64,000 nucleotides of DNA from contig NZ_OPYL01000010.1 in the NCBI RefSeq assembly GCF_900343125.1, positions 1 to 64,000 on the forward strand. Reading direction: 5' to 3'. Positions within the stretch are counted from its first letter, which is position 1. Each line of letters begins with the position of its first letter. The notes beneath the pieces are model-generated. The model was not told where the DNA came from, ran no database searches, and saw only the letters and a program-made list of their open reading frames with translations. This stretch comes from Dysgonomonas sp. Marseille-P4361. Lineage in GTDB: Bacteria; Bacteroidota; Bacteroidia; Bacteroidales; Dysgonomonadaceae. The position numbers were made by a program, and so were the translations under genes. Below, one piece after another: positions 31,604-39,801 of the stretch.

Positions 31604-31948
31604 TTAATATCTTTTTCTGGTATTGGCATATCTTTCATCGAAAGTAGGGATACGGGATTTCTCAACCCATTTGATCAGCTCATCTTCAAAAAAGTAAATT
31701 TTCTTTTCTACTTTATAATAAGGAATTGTGTTGTTACGCATCATCTTCTTTACAGTACGTTCTGTTAGGTCTAAAATTTCACAAACTCTTTCAATACCAA
31801 TAGGGCTATGTTTATGTGCTCCTAATCCTAATCCAGTTTCAATACTCGTTAAGACGGCTCTCATTTCGGCAATCTCATTGATCAGGTAGTTTACAGCTTT
31901 GGGAACATTTTGTAGAGTTAATTCTTCTTTATCGTTCAAAGTTTCCAT
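31604..31948 (-). CDS. Helix-turn-helix, excisionase-type DNA-binding protein
   Basis: A 114-aa protein. The C-terminal two thirds has a winged-HTH of the HTH_17 / excisionase class: IGIERVCEILDLTERTVKKM (about 50-70), then RNNTIPYYKVEKKIYFFEDE. Small proteins like this occur in Bacteroidetes ICEs and mobilizable elements beside integrases, where they act as recombination directionality factors or regulators. The N-terminal 45 residues may form a short coiled coil. First gene of a leftward pair, divergent from the operon at 32205. Confidence 0.75.
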   Translation of the reverse strand: METLNDKEELTLQNVPKAVNYLINEIAEMRAVLTSIETGLGLGAHKHSPIGIERVCEILDLTERTVKKMMRNNTIPYYKVEKKIYFFEDELIKWVEKSRIPTFDERYANTRKRY

Positions 31949-32119
31949 AATAGCTAATTTAAGTGGTTTTCATTTATAAAAATACGAAGAATAGTGTTGG
32001 CGAAGAACTATACTAAAGAATAATATTATCGATTCTTTATGGTAAAAGTAAAATTTCTTATAAGGACTCTGAATATCCTATCTTTGATTAATAATCTATC
32101 CTTGAGTATCTATATTTGT

Positions 32120-32149
32120 CTACCAATAACCTACATTGGTCTACATTAA
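32120..32149 (+). promoter_or_regulatory. CTAC direct repeats, candidate LytTR operator
   Basis: CTAC occurs at 32120, 32131 and 32141, spaced 11 and 10 bp (about one helix turn), as CTACCAAT, CTACATTG and CTACATTA. Phased direct repeats are the usual binding mode of LytTR regulators, and a LytTR gene ends the operon. The same CTACATT word recurs twice before rteC (37450 and 37481). Confidence 0.5.
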
Positions 32150-32178
32150 AAAGTTAGACTTCTCTTATTGCATACATT

Positions 32179-32186
32179 TACTTTTG
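32179..32186 (+). promoter_or_regulatory. -7 element of the serine hydrolase/LytTR operon
   Basis: TACTTTTG is a perfect TAnnTTTG, 19 bp before the ATG at 32205, with no -33 TTTG. The CTAC repeats end about 30 bp upstream of it, as expected for an activator-dependent promoter. A second candidate, TATCTTTG at 32079-32086 with TTTC 21 nt upstream, could add basal transcription. Confidence 0.5.
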
Positions 32187-32204
32187 AAATTAAAAGAGGT
32201 AATT

Positions 32205-33110
32205 ATGCAATGCAAATCAGTGAAAACAATAATTCTAGTCTTACTGTTTCTATTAGTAGGAAGTAATGGGTATGCACAGATATACCTAAAATCAGAGTAT
32301 ATTGCACCATCCAAGTTTAAAGACGAGCGAGGAGACAACATTGGAGGTAAAGGGGATCTAAAAGCCATTGACGGCGGAATACAACTACCAGTCTACATGA
32401 AGATGAATGAGAATAACAAGCCTACGGCTTGGGCTATTGCTCTTAGTGGCACTTATGCGTCAATGGATAACAAGAATCTATCAAAAAATTATTACAAGTC
32501 AGAAATACTGAATGCACAATTAGGATTAATACACTTGCGACCACTCAATAAGAAGTGGTCTATGATGGCAGTACTTGGTGTTGGCATTTTCTCATCAGAT
32601 TTAGATAAAATATCAGGAAAAACGATTCTAGGTCAGGGTGGTATATTGTTTATCCGTCATGCTAAACCAAACTTGGATTGGGGCGTTGGTGTAGCCTTAA
32701 ATAACGCTTTAGGCTATCCAATGATTTTTCCTTCATTCTATTTAGATTGGAAGTTAGAAGGTAAATATCAGTTCAAATTGTCAATGTATAATTCTTTTGA
32801 GCTTGCTATTAACACACAACTTAATGACAAATTCAGAATAGGTCTAATTGGAGAAGCAAAAGGATTAATGTCAGCTATCGAAAAAGAAGGAAAAGATATG
32901 TATTTTGTTACTCAATATGGTTATGTCGGCATTCAACCAGAGTTATTGCTAGGAAAATCATTCTCTATTCCTTTTACAGCAGGAATCTCTTTTTCAAGAG
33001 ATACTTATTTTCGATCTAAAAGCTTAAAAGCTTTCTATGATTCCAAAGACAGTTATCCTCATTTTGGTATGTCTGCATATTTTTCGGTAGGTCTCAAGTA
33101 TGGTTTCTAA
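32205..33110 (+). CDS. Outer-membrane beta-barrel-like protein (DUF6268-like)
   Basis: The start at 32205 is chosen because AGAGG lies 6 bp upstream and a signal peptide follows at once (MQCKSVKTII to NGYAQ); the longer frame from 32136 has no good start. The 301-aa protein is a series of amphipathic strands (GVGVALNNALGYPMIFPSFY, YGYVGIQPELLLG, MSAYFSVGLKYGF) ending in an aromatic Phe, typical of an 8-14 strand outer-membrane barrel. DUF6268 is my best family guess. First gene of a five-gene operon ending with the LytTR regulator. It may be a surface sensor, channel or porin controlled by that module. Confidence 0.65.
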   Translation: MQCKSVKTIILVLLFLLVGSNGYAQIYLKSEYIAPSKFKDERGDNIGGKGDLKAIDGGIQLPVYMKMNENNKPTAWAIALSGTYASMDNKNLSKNYYKSEILNAQLGLIHLRPLNKKWSMMAVLGVGIFSSDLDKISGKTILGQGGILFIRHAKPNLDWGVGVALNNALGYPMIFPSFYLDWKLEGKYQFKLSMYNSFELAINTQLNDKFRIGLIGEAKGLMSAIEKEGKDMYFVTQYGYVGIQPELLLGKSFSIPFTAGISFSRDTYFRSKSLKAFYDSKDSYPHFGMSAYFSVGLKYGF

Positions 33111-33122
33111 AAAGAGTGAATA

Positions 33123-34565
33123 ATGAACAGAATATTTTTATTACTACTAACAATAAATCTTGTCGTAAGTCCTTTATTTCCACAAGACGTATCATCTAAA
33201 AAAACATTAGATCAATTCTCCCAATATTATAATTCAGGTGATTATCATTCTATCTCATCTATGTACTCCGATGAGATGCAAAGTATATTACCATCCAAAA
33301 AAAACATTGATTTTTTATCCAGACTTAAATCTTATGCAGGTAATATAACAGATAAAGAACTTATTAAAATACATAACGAAGCAGTTAGTTCCTATAAGAT
33401 ATCCTTTGCCAAAATTATTCTTACACTAGATATTTCTATTAATGATAATGGTCAAATAGATATCTTTTTATTAAAGCCATTCAAAGAGTATGTAGTTAAA
33501 AGAATCTCTTATACTAACGATTTAACGAATCTATCAAAAGAGCAATCTGAGCTGATCTTTAGCCAAATAAAGGGATTCCCGAACAATACCCAACTAGCTA
33601 TAGCGTTTATAAAGAATGGGGATGCTATGTTTTATGGAGTATTAAATAAGGATGGATGCATTATGCGGATTGATAATGAAGATAAAGTTTTTGAGATTGG
33701 CTCTATCTCAAAAGTATTCACAGCTACTCTCCTTGCAAATACTGTGCTTGAAGGGAATATAGGCCTAAAAGAGAATATAAATAAGTATTACAACTTTCCT
33801 TTCAGTGAGAACATAAATGTTCCATTCGAGAGCTTGGCTAATCATACATCCGGACTCTGCCAATATCCATCCAATCTGGATATTGTTAGTAGTTTGATGC
33901 ATAATCTTGAAGTAGGCATATCCAATCCTTATCAGCAGTATGACGAAAAGAAGATAGACTCGTACCTGAAAAGCGAATTAGAATTACAAAATGAACCATA
34001 CAATAAATATGCATACTCTAATTTTGGTTTTGGGCTACTTGGATATACTCTTGAAAAGGTGGAGAATACTAGCTATGAAAGGCTATTACAAAATAAGATC
34101 TTCAATAAATACGGAATGCTTAATTCTTGCACAAACATAAATCAAGTCGGAACTGGACTGGTCAAGGGGTTGGACAATGAAGGAACCGAAACGGTAAATT
34201 GGGAATGGAACACAAGTACATTATTAGGTGCAGGAAGTATATTATCAACAGTATCAGATTTAGCCAAGTTTGCTTTGGCTCAATTCAATACAAATAATAA
34301 AGAATTGACAATGACTAGAACTCCGACTTTTACTATTAACGAAAAAATAAAAGTTGGTTTGGGATGGCATATTATAACAACCGAAAACGACAAAGAATTA
34401 CATTGGCACAATGGAGGTACAGGGGGGTATAGCTCATCCATGCTTTTAGATATTGAAAATAAAAATGGGGTAATCATACTATCTAATGTTTCAGCCTTTA
34501 ATCCTAATAAGGAGAATATTGACAATCTCTGCTTTGGATTGATACAGACTTTGAATAAATATTGA
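33123..34565 (+). CDS. Serine hydrolase, beta-lactamase (class C / PBP) fold
   Basis: A 480-aa secreted protein, signal peptide about 1-20. Residues about 25-130 resemble a DUF3887-type alpha+beta domain. The C-terminal 330 residues are a beta-lactamase-family serine hydrolase: SISK (Ser194 nucleophile, Lys197), YSN in YAYSNFGFG (about 300), and HNGGTGG (about 425) replacing KTG. This group includes AmpC, esterases, D-aminopeptidases and D,D-peptidases; the His-for-Lys change in the third motif is commoner in esterase/peptidase-like members than in true beta-lactamases. Substrate therefore unproven. It lies 12 bp after the barrel gene and just before the histidine kinase genes, a setting that suggests cell-wall or antibiotic sensing. 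Confidence 0.82.
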   Translation: MNRIFLLLLTINLVVSPLFPQDVSSKKTLDQFSQYYNSGDYHSISSMYSDEMQSILPSKKNIDFLSRLKSYAGNITDKELIKIHNEAVSSYKISFAKIILTLDISINDNGQIDIFLLKPFKEYVVKRISYTNDLTNLSKEQSELIFSQIKGFPNNTQLAIAFIKNGDAMFYGVLNKDGCIMRIDNEDKVFEIGSISKVFTATLLANTVLEGNIGLKENINKYYNFPFSENINVPFESLANHTSGLCQYPSNLDIVSSLMHNLEVGISNPYQQYDEKKIDSYLKSELELQNEPYNKYAYSNFGFGLLGYTLEKVENTSYERLLQNKIFNKYGMLNSCTNINQVGTGLVKGLDNEGTETVNWEWNTSTLLGAGSILSTVSDLAKFALAQFNTNNKELTMTRTPTFTINEKIKVGLGWHIITTENDKELHWHNGGTGGYSSSMLLDIENKNGVIILSNVSAFNPNKENIDNLCFGLIQTLNKY

Positions 34566-34568
34566 GTG

Positions 34569-35633
34569 ATGTCTATGATAAAATTAAATAATCCTTTATT
34601 TCACTTTCTGATAAATTCAAAATTCAGATGGTGCAGACATCTTGTATTTATCTTTTCGATAGGTATAATATTAACCAATCATATCTTCCTGACGTATGAA
34701 GGACAAACAGCTTCCATCAACATATACGCAATAACGATATCTTATATTGTTGTTAGCCTCTTAATAATGTATATCAATCTATACCTTTTTATTCCCCATT
34801 TATTACTAAGAGGAAGGTATCTGGAATATACTTTTGTTCTTGTTGCTGTACTTTCTCTTATTATATCAGGAAATATTTATGCTGAATATAAGATTCATGA
34901 ATATTATCAGATTCCCTTTGGCAGATATTCTATCTTTTCAGAAACTCAATCAAAAATAATAAGTATAGTCTATAGCTTTGTTATTTTTGCTTTATATCTT
35001 ATCAGTGTTGCAGCAATAGTCTTCTACAAACATTGGCTACTTAATTCAAAGAAATTAGATCAATTGAAAGCAAAGCAAATACAGACAGATTTAGACAACT
35101 TCAAGAACCGCATAAGTACGACATTTCTTTTGGACAAACTATCTAAGGCAGCAGAGCAGTGTTCTATAAAACCGACAAATGTTTCTCGAATCTTATTACA
35201 ACTAAGTCAAGTTTTGAGATATCAACTATATGATTGCAATAGAGAGAATGTGCTCTTAAGTTCTGAAATCAAGTTTATTGAAAATTATTTGACTTTAGAG
35301 CAAATTTGCAACGATAGATTAACCTTTAGTGTATCTCGCCCGAAAAGTTTATTGAATCGTTTTGTTTCACCTCTATTGTTTATCTCATTTATTGAAGATG
35401 CTTTAAGCGTCCTAGCCCAACAAGATGGAGAGTCTTCAATTAGTATTGAGTTTTCTATTTCCGATGATACTCTAACATTTGTCTGTTCAGATAACAGAAA
35501 AGGTAGTATAACAAAAGAAAATCTTACCATATCGAATAGATTGGAGTTATTACAGAATAAAAAATACAATCTGAGTTCTCAATTTGAAAATGCTACTAAT
35601 CAGTATAACCTTGTGTTTCAATATCAATTATAG
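34569..35633 (+). CDS. LytS-type membrane protein, degenerate kinase (pseudokinase)
   Basis: About 355 aa. Four membrane segments in the first 150 residues are followed by a LytS/His_kinase plus HATPase-like region. It aligns by eye with the kinase encoded next, but the key residues are gone. The His-box (QINPHFLFN in the neighbour) is NRISTTFLLDK, the N-box FVENAVKHS is FIEDALSVL, and the GGLGLENI loop is ENLTISNRLEL. It should not autophosphorylate or bind ATP normally, and may be a dimer partner or modulator of the true kinase. GTG at 34566 is an alternative start. It begins directly after the serine hydrolase stop, so translation is probably coupled. Confidence 0.8.
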   Translation: MSMIKLNNPLFHFLINSKFRWCRHLVFIFSIGIILTNHIFLTYEGQTASINIYAITISYIVVSLLIMYINLYLFIPHLLLRGRYLEYTFVLVAVLSLIISGNIYAEYKIHEYYQIPFGRYSIFSETQSKIISIVYSFVIFALYLISVAAIVFYKHWLLNSKKLDQLKAKQIQTDLDNFKNRISTTFLLDKLSKAAEQCSIKPTNVSRILLQLSQVLRYQLYDCNRENVLLSSEIKFIENYLTLEQICNDRLTFSVSRPKSLLNRFVSPLLFISFIEDALSVLAQQDGESSISIEFSISDDTLTFVCSDNRKGSITKENLTISNRLELLQNKKYNLSSQFENATNQYNLVFQYQL

Positions 35634-35638
35634 ATTTT

Positions 35639-36694
35639 ATGGCATTTAACAAGATAAATATAAAAATAACAGAGTATTTAAAGAACGAGAATTTTAAAAT
35701 GCTCAAAAACAGTCTATTGCTATTTGTTGTAGCTGTTATTGCATTTGGTTTGATTTATAATAGCCCTAATGAATATAATAACTATGAATATTCTTTATTC
35801 TACGAATGGCTTGCTTATTTTATTATTCTCACAGCAATTATATATACGAATCTGAAAGTATTAGTGCCGAACTACTTGCTAGAAGGTAAATTGACAAAAT
35901 ATATTTGTTTTATTATGGTATGTACCATAATCGCATTGCTCTTTATTGTACTTACACAGAACATACTGTATTATTCATCAGCCGAATCCGCCTCTAGCTA
36001 TCTTTTACTGAATATAACAGGAAATCTTCTGTCTATAGGGTTAATTCTTGTCTCTACTTCAATATATCTTCTTTTTCGTGGATGGAGTAAACATAATAAG
36101 TATATCTACGAGCTTGAAGCATCTACTACAGAAGCAGAACTTCAGCAGTTAAAAAGCCAAATCAATCCGCACTTTCTATTTAACATCATTAACAACGCTA
36201 ATATAAAAGCAGATAAAGATGCTGAGTCGGCTTTCAACATCATAAACAAATTAAAAGATTTGCTTAGTTATCAACTAGAGGATAGTATAAACAATGAAGT
36301 CAAATTGGAAGATGAAATTTCCTTTCTGTCAGATTATCTAGACTTGGAAAAAACTCGGAGAAGTAAATTTAGTTATCAGTTAAGTGTTGACGGAGAAGTC
36401 GCTAACCTAATGTTACCTCCTTTATTATTTATTCCTTTTGTAGAGAATGCCGTAAAGCACAGTTTAACGACCAAAGAAAATTCCATTATTGATATAGTCT
36501 TTAACTTAGAACAAGAAGATTTACACTTTTATTGTAAAAATACCAAACCAACTATACCAATCAAGCATAAATCAGGAGGTTTAGGATTAGAGAACATAAA
36601 AAGAAGGTTAAACTTATTGTATGGCAATGCTTATACGTTGAAAATAACCGATTCAAACGAGAGTTATATAGTCAATTTATATTTAAAGATATGA
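35639..36694 (+). CDS. LytS/YehU-type sensor histidine kinase
   Basis: A 351-aa kinase with four predicted membrane helices (about 22-40, 55-75, 88-112, 122-146), a short linker helix, then the His_kinase domain with SQINPHFLFNIINNAN (phosphoacceptor His at about 179) and a HATPase with FVENAVKHS and GGLGLENIKRRL. No extracellular sensor domain, so it probably senses through the membrane part or a partner such as the barrel protein, the hydrolase or the pseudokinase. It overlaps the response regulator gene by 4 bp (ATGA), a strong sign of a matched pair. Confidence 0.92.
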   Translation: MAFNKINIKITEYLKNENFKMLKNSLLLFVVAVIAFGLIYNSPNEYNNYEYSLFYEWLAYFIILTAIIYTNLKVLVPNYLLEGKLTKYICFIMVCTIIALLFIVLTQNILYYSSAESASSYLLLNITGNLLSIGLILVSTSIYLLFRGWSKHNKYIYELEASTTEAELQQLKSQINPHFLFNIINNANIKADKDAESAFNIINKLKDLLSYQLEDSINNEVKLEDEISFLSDYLDLEKTRRSKFSYQLSVDGEVANLMLPPLLFIPFVENAVKHSLTTKENSIIDIVFNLEQEDLHFYCKNTKPTIPIKHKSGGLGLENIKRRLNLLYGNAYTLKITDSNESYIVNLYLKI

Positions 36695-37404
36695 GATGCA
36701 TTATTGTAGATGATGAGCCTATTGCTCATGAAGGTTTAGAAAAAATGATTAAGGAAATTACCCCTCAATTAGAACTTGTCGGCAGCTTTGAATCAGCAGA
36801 ATCAGCTTCTGAGTATATAAAGACTACCAATGTCGATCTGATTTTCCTTGATATAGAAATGCCTGAAATCAACGGGCTTGATTTTGCACGTAATATTCCT
36901 AAGAATACTCTTATAATATTCACTACAGCCTACTCAGAATATGCACTCGATAGCTACGATGTTGATGCCGTAGATTATATTGTCAAACCTATTAATCCTG
37001 ACAGATTTAGAAGAGCTGTAGACAAGGCTATAACTTATCATGCTCTACTGATAGATGCTGAAGGAGAAGAGATAGAAGCCAACACTGATTTTATTTTTGT
37101 TAAATCCGAGCGTCGCTACTTTAAAGTAGATTTTGATGATATTTTATTGATAGAAGGATTAAAAGACTATGTAATTATCCACACAAATGAAAAAAGGATT
37201 ATCACTAAAATGTATGTCCGATCAATTTTGGACTTATTACCTCAAAAACGATTTTTACGGGTAAACAAATCATATATTGTAAATCTTGAGAAAATAGATT
37301 CTTTCGATAACAACGATATTTACATAAAAGAACACGAAATAGCCATAGGAAAGACTTATCAAGAAGAGTTTTATAAAATAATAATGTCGCAACAGAAAAT
37401 CTAA
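36691..37404 (+). CDS. LytTR-family response regulator
   Basis: A 237-aa protein with receiver domain (about 1-120; VDDEP, phospho-Asp54 in FLDIEMPEINGLDF, Lys of YIVKP about 100) and LytTR DNA-binding domain (about 140-235; SERRYFKVDFDDILLIEGLK, RVNKSYIVN). It overlaps the kinase gene by 4 bp. LytTR proteins bind phased direct repeats; candidate sites occur before its own operon (32120-32149) and before rteC (37450-37488). It takes the place that the sigma-54-type regulator RteB has in CTnDOT-like elements, which suggests (inference) that it turns on rteC. Confidence 0.92.
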   Translation: MRCIIVDDEPIAHEGLEKMIKEITPQLELVGSFESAESASEYIKTTNVDLIFLDIEMPEINGLDFARNIPKNTLIIFTTAYSEYALDSYDVDAVDYIVKPINPDRFRRAVDKAITYHALLIDAEGEEIEANTDFIFVKSERRYFKVDFDDILLIEGLKDYVIIHTNEKRIITKMYVRSILDLLPQKRFLRVNKSYIVNLEKIDSFDNNDIYIKEHEIAIGKTYQEEFYKIIMSQQKI

Positions 37405-37449
37405 CATCTATCATTCATATGCTTTGATATGTAGAAAAGGTCTGTTTGT

Positions 37450-37520
37450 CTACATTTGCAGATCTATATAGTAAATTACTCTACATTTATAGTATTAATT
37501 ATCGTATGCTTGCTAAGCAT
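37450..37520 (+). promoter_or_regulatory. CTACATTT repeats and small hairpin before rteC
   Basis: CTACATTT occurs at 37450 and 37481, 31 bp apart (three helix turns), matching the word in the operon's own upstream region. A small hairpin, TATGCTT-GCT-AAGCATA (37504-37520), follows and may end the LytTR operon. I see no convincing -7 element close to rteC. Confidence 0.4.
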
Positions 37521-37581
37521 AAAATATTAGAACTATTCTCGTATCATAGATAATCAATCTTCAGTAGATAGTAAAATTATT

Positions 37582-38433
37582 ATGGAGCAATTTATTCAAC
37601 ATCTTCGACAAGAGTTTAATGAAGAGATTCAGAATATTCAACAATCGGAATATGATATTATAAAAGAATCAACTAAGATTATTTCTGTATTAGAAGAGGT
37701 TTTCGAAAAGCTAAAAAAGTTTGTAACCAACCTGATATTTAAAGACCAGTCTGAAGAAATACAGTTTTTTAAAGTGGTAAAACCTCAGATGTTCAGTTTG
37801 CTGATTTATTACAATAAGGTTTACAACGTTGAGATGCGAATGCCCAATGGAACTGTAAATGACAAAAAACTATATTTAGAGAATATCCTTGGACGGATAA
37901 AATATTTCTTCGAAATGAATTTTGATTTCTATCACTATTATCGTTCAGGAAGTACGCATTTGGACAAATATTATTTTCTCAGGAGTAAGCCTGATATACA
38001 ATTACTTTTAGATAGCTTCTATTTTGAGAGAGATTCTAAATTTTCAACGAGTCATGATTTTAAGGTCTCAAAAATACTAGCTTATGAGATGCTCACAGTG
38101 TATCTAAATAATAAGCTAATTCAATTAAACAAAAATGAATTTCCAACTGATACAATCAACTCTATACCAAAGGTAAAACTAACATGGACAGGGAAGAAAT
38201 CGGAGCTTGTAGAACTTATATATTCTTGGGATACTGCAAAGTGCTTTAATAACGGAAATACTAATATAAAAGAGTTAGCAGAGTATATTGAATCTGCATT
38301 CAATATCAATTTGGGCGATTTTTATCATACATTCCTTGAAATCAGGGAACGTAAAGGTAGTCGGACTCAATTCTTAGACAAGCTTATCAAATATCTTAAT
38401 GAAAGGATGGATAGTCTAGATAATAAATTATAA
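37582..38433 (+). CDS. rteC: RteC-domain protein, excision/transfer regulator
   Basis: A 283-aa soluble protein matching RteC by its overall pattern: helical N-terminus (MEQFIQHLRQEFNEEIQ), SLLIYYNKVYNVEMRMPNG, YYRSGSTHLDKYYFLR (about 120-135), and a C-terminal helical winged domain (LVELIYSWDTAKCFNNGNTN). In CTnDOT, RteC activates excision genes after induction via RteA/RteB. Here it lies downstream of the LytS/LytTR operon and convergent with the mobC-like gene. This marks the region as an ICE or ICE-derived island. The excision operon it would control is not visible apart from the HTH gene at 31604. Confidence 0.82.
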   Translation: MEQFIQHLRQEFNEEIQNIQQSEYDIIKESTKIISVLEEVFEKLKKFVTNLIFKDQSEEIQFFKVVKPQMFSLLIYYNKVYNVEMRMPNGTVNDKKLYLENILGRIKYFFEMNFDFYHYYRSGSTHLDKYYFLRSKPDIQLLLDSFYFERDSKFSTSHDFKVSKILAYEMLTVYLNNKLIQLNKNEFPTDTINSIPKVKLTWTGKKSELVELIYSWDTAKCFNNGNTNIKELAEYIESAFNINLGDFYHTFLEIRERKGSRTQFLDKLIKYLNERMDSLDNKL

Positions 38434-38484
38434 AGGAATAGGACTGAATATTAGTAGTTTAAAAACTTTTATTATAGCAAACAA

Positions 38485-38555
38485 TTATTTTCTTCTCCTC
38501 AAACACCCTCTTGGTTTTTGGGGAGGGGATTTGAAAAGAAGAAGATAATAACTAA
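38485..38555. terminator. Hairpin between convergent rteC and mobC-like genes
   Basis: TTTTCTTCTCCTC...ACCCTC and GGGAGGGG...AAAAGAAGAAG face each other around a T-rich loop (TTGGTTTTT), giving an interrupted stem. Its place between two convergent genes fits a bidirectional terminator. Confidence 0.5.
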
Positions 38556-38570
38556 GAGGCTATTCCACAC

Positions 38571-39014
38571 TTATTTTTGCAGCCATTGATGTTCATGTTT
38601 TTGCTCAAATTCATCTGTCAATAATATTACTTGTTTTTGTAAAGCGACCAATTCAAGTGTCGCTTTTTCCAATTTATAGAGAAAAACCAATGCTTTTTTC
38701 TCTGAAAAATTAGACTTTAGAGCTTTCACAATCTGATTATAATTCGTCCCAACCATGCGGTATTGACCAAAAAAGGTAGTTAATCGCATATAATAATCCT
38801 GTACACCTTTATCTATTTTGACCACTTTGAAAGGTTTATTGAAAATACAAGAGGTAATAAAGTGTGACTTCATAGCTTTACCAGATTGTTCAAATAGGGA
38901 AAGAAACTTCGCATTTTCTACGCTATTGAGATAAATTACATAACGATGTATTGCAGGATCGTTCTTTGGACGTCTGCCTACTCTACGTTTTTGAGGATCA
39001 TTGTTTGGTTTCAT
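38571..39014 (-). CDS. MobC-like relaxosome protein (Bacteroides MobA type)
   Basis: A 147-aa basic protein. N-terminal RRVGRRPKNDPAIHRYVIYL is a ribbon-helix-helix-like start; GTNYNQIVKALKSN (about 95-110) corresponds to the G-N-N-x-N-Q motif of MobC-family proteins. These bind oriT and help the relaxase nick. In Bacteroides elements the relaxase gene normally follows directly, but here rteC lies downstream on the opposite strand, so no relaxase is seen. The element could still be mobilised in trans by another element. It is preceded by an oriT-like region. Confidence 0.75.
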   Translation of the reverse strand: MKPNNDPQKRRVGRRPKNDPAIHRYVIYLNSVENAKFLSLFEQSGKAMKSHFITSCIFNKPFKVVKIDKGVQDYYMRLTTFFGQYRMVGTNYNQIVKALKSNFSEKKALVFLYKLEKATLELVALQKQVILLTDEFEQKHEHQWLQK

Positions 39015-39049
39015 ACAACAAAAAATTAATGAATAAAATTATGACTTCG

Positions 39050-39225
39050 GAATAATTTTCTCCCCCTGAAAGGGCAAGGGTTTTGAGGCACGGAAATTTA
39101 TTTCAAGTGCTTCAAAACATACCTTGCTGTATTCTGACGAATACTAAAATTCATCCGCTGATGGATTGCCCAAAACCAAATTGGAGAGATTATTATCACC
39201 CTACAAAGGTAGGGTTGGCTAATCG
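39050..39225. other. Candidate oriT region upstream of the mob gene
   Basis: The non-coding DNA just upstream of the mobC-like gene is more GC-rich than its surroundings. It contains CCCCCTGAAAGGGCAAGG (39063-39080), GAGGCACGG and the inverted repeat CCCTAC-AAAG-GTAGGG (39200-39215). Origins of transfer in Bacteroides elements lie next to the mob genes and have this kind of short inverted repeat. No nic site can be assigned by eye. Confidence 0.45.
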
Positions 39226-39324
39226 AATGTCTATCATTGTTTTATCAGACAAAAGATGACGGCAGGGGTCATTAGATGACAGTTAACTTTATGGCTATAA
39301 ATTTGTTTTTTTAGTGGATTTTGA

Positions 39325-39542
39325 GTTAGTTAACTTGTGAATTAACTAACTTAACCTAACAGTAGTTTTTTATCTAATGAATGTAGATTCTAGATAATTT
39401 GTTATTGAATTATTTCTCTAGATCATTATTTACAGAATGATAGAATACAATAATTCTTGTATGAATGTATGGCTTAGTCAGTGAATTAACCCATGAATTC
39501 ATGATACCATGCTTTCACTAGCTCACTAAAGAATGAATTAAC
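39325..39542. repeat. TGAATTAAC repeats and 9-bp inverted repeat
   Basis: GTTAGTTAA (39325-39333) pairs with TTAACTAAC (39342-39350). TGAATTAAC occurs at 39338, 39482 and 39534. They sit in an AT-rich, gene-free stretch (39226-39740) between the oriT-like region and the SIR2 gene. They may be protein-binding sites or a replication or transfer signal; function unknown. Confidence 0.4.
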
Positions 39543-39741
39543 CACTGACATCAAAACACAATCGTTGAGTTTTGTTTTTCTTTTTTCAACTGATAAACAT
39601 TTCTCCTATGAGAAGAATAAAATAGACAATACTTTTGAGGGAATACTACCCAATTGGGTGGAGATTCCTGATAAAAATCTGTAAGGCTTGGTATTGGCGT
39701 TTTATTCTTGAAATATACCTTTGTGTTCAGATGAAAAAAGG

Positions 39742-39770
39742 AAAAAGCTGAAAGTATGCTCTCAGCCTTA
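39742..39770 (-). terminator. Hairpin after SIR2 gene, similar to 44883-44911
   Basis: GCTGAAAGTATGCTCTCAGC is a stem-loop 30 bp beyond the SIR2 stop, likely its terminator. A near-identical element in the same orientation lies at 44883-44911, on the other side of the SIR2/DUF1016 pair. Confidence 0.6.
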
Positions 39771-39801
39771 GAATATCTATCTATATCTTTATAGAAAGCA
39801 A

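Noticed and set aside
32136-32204. Longer N-terminus for the barrel protein
   Set aside because: It needs a TTG start, would put the signal peptide internally and would cover the promoter elements; 32205 has a ribosome binding site.
33123-34565. Calling the serine hydrolase an antibiotic-resistance beta-lactamase
   Set aside because: The third motif is HNGGTGG rather than KTG and an extra N-terminal domain is present, so resistance cannot be claimed.
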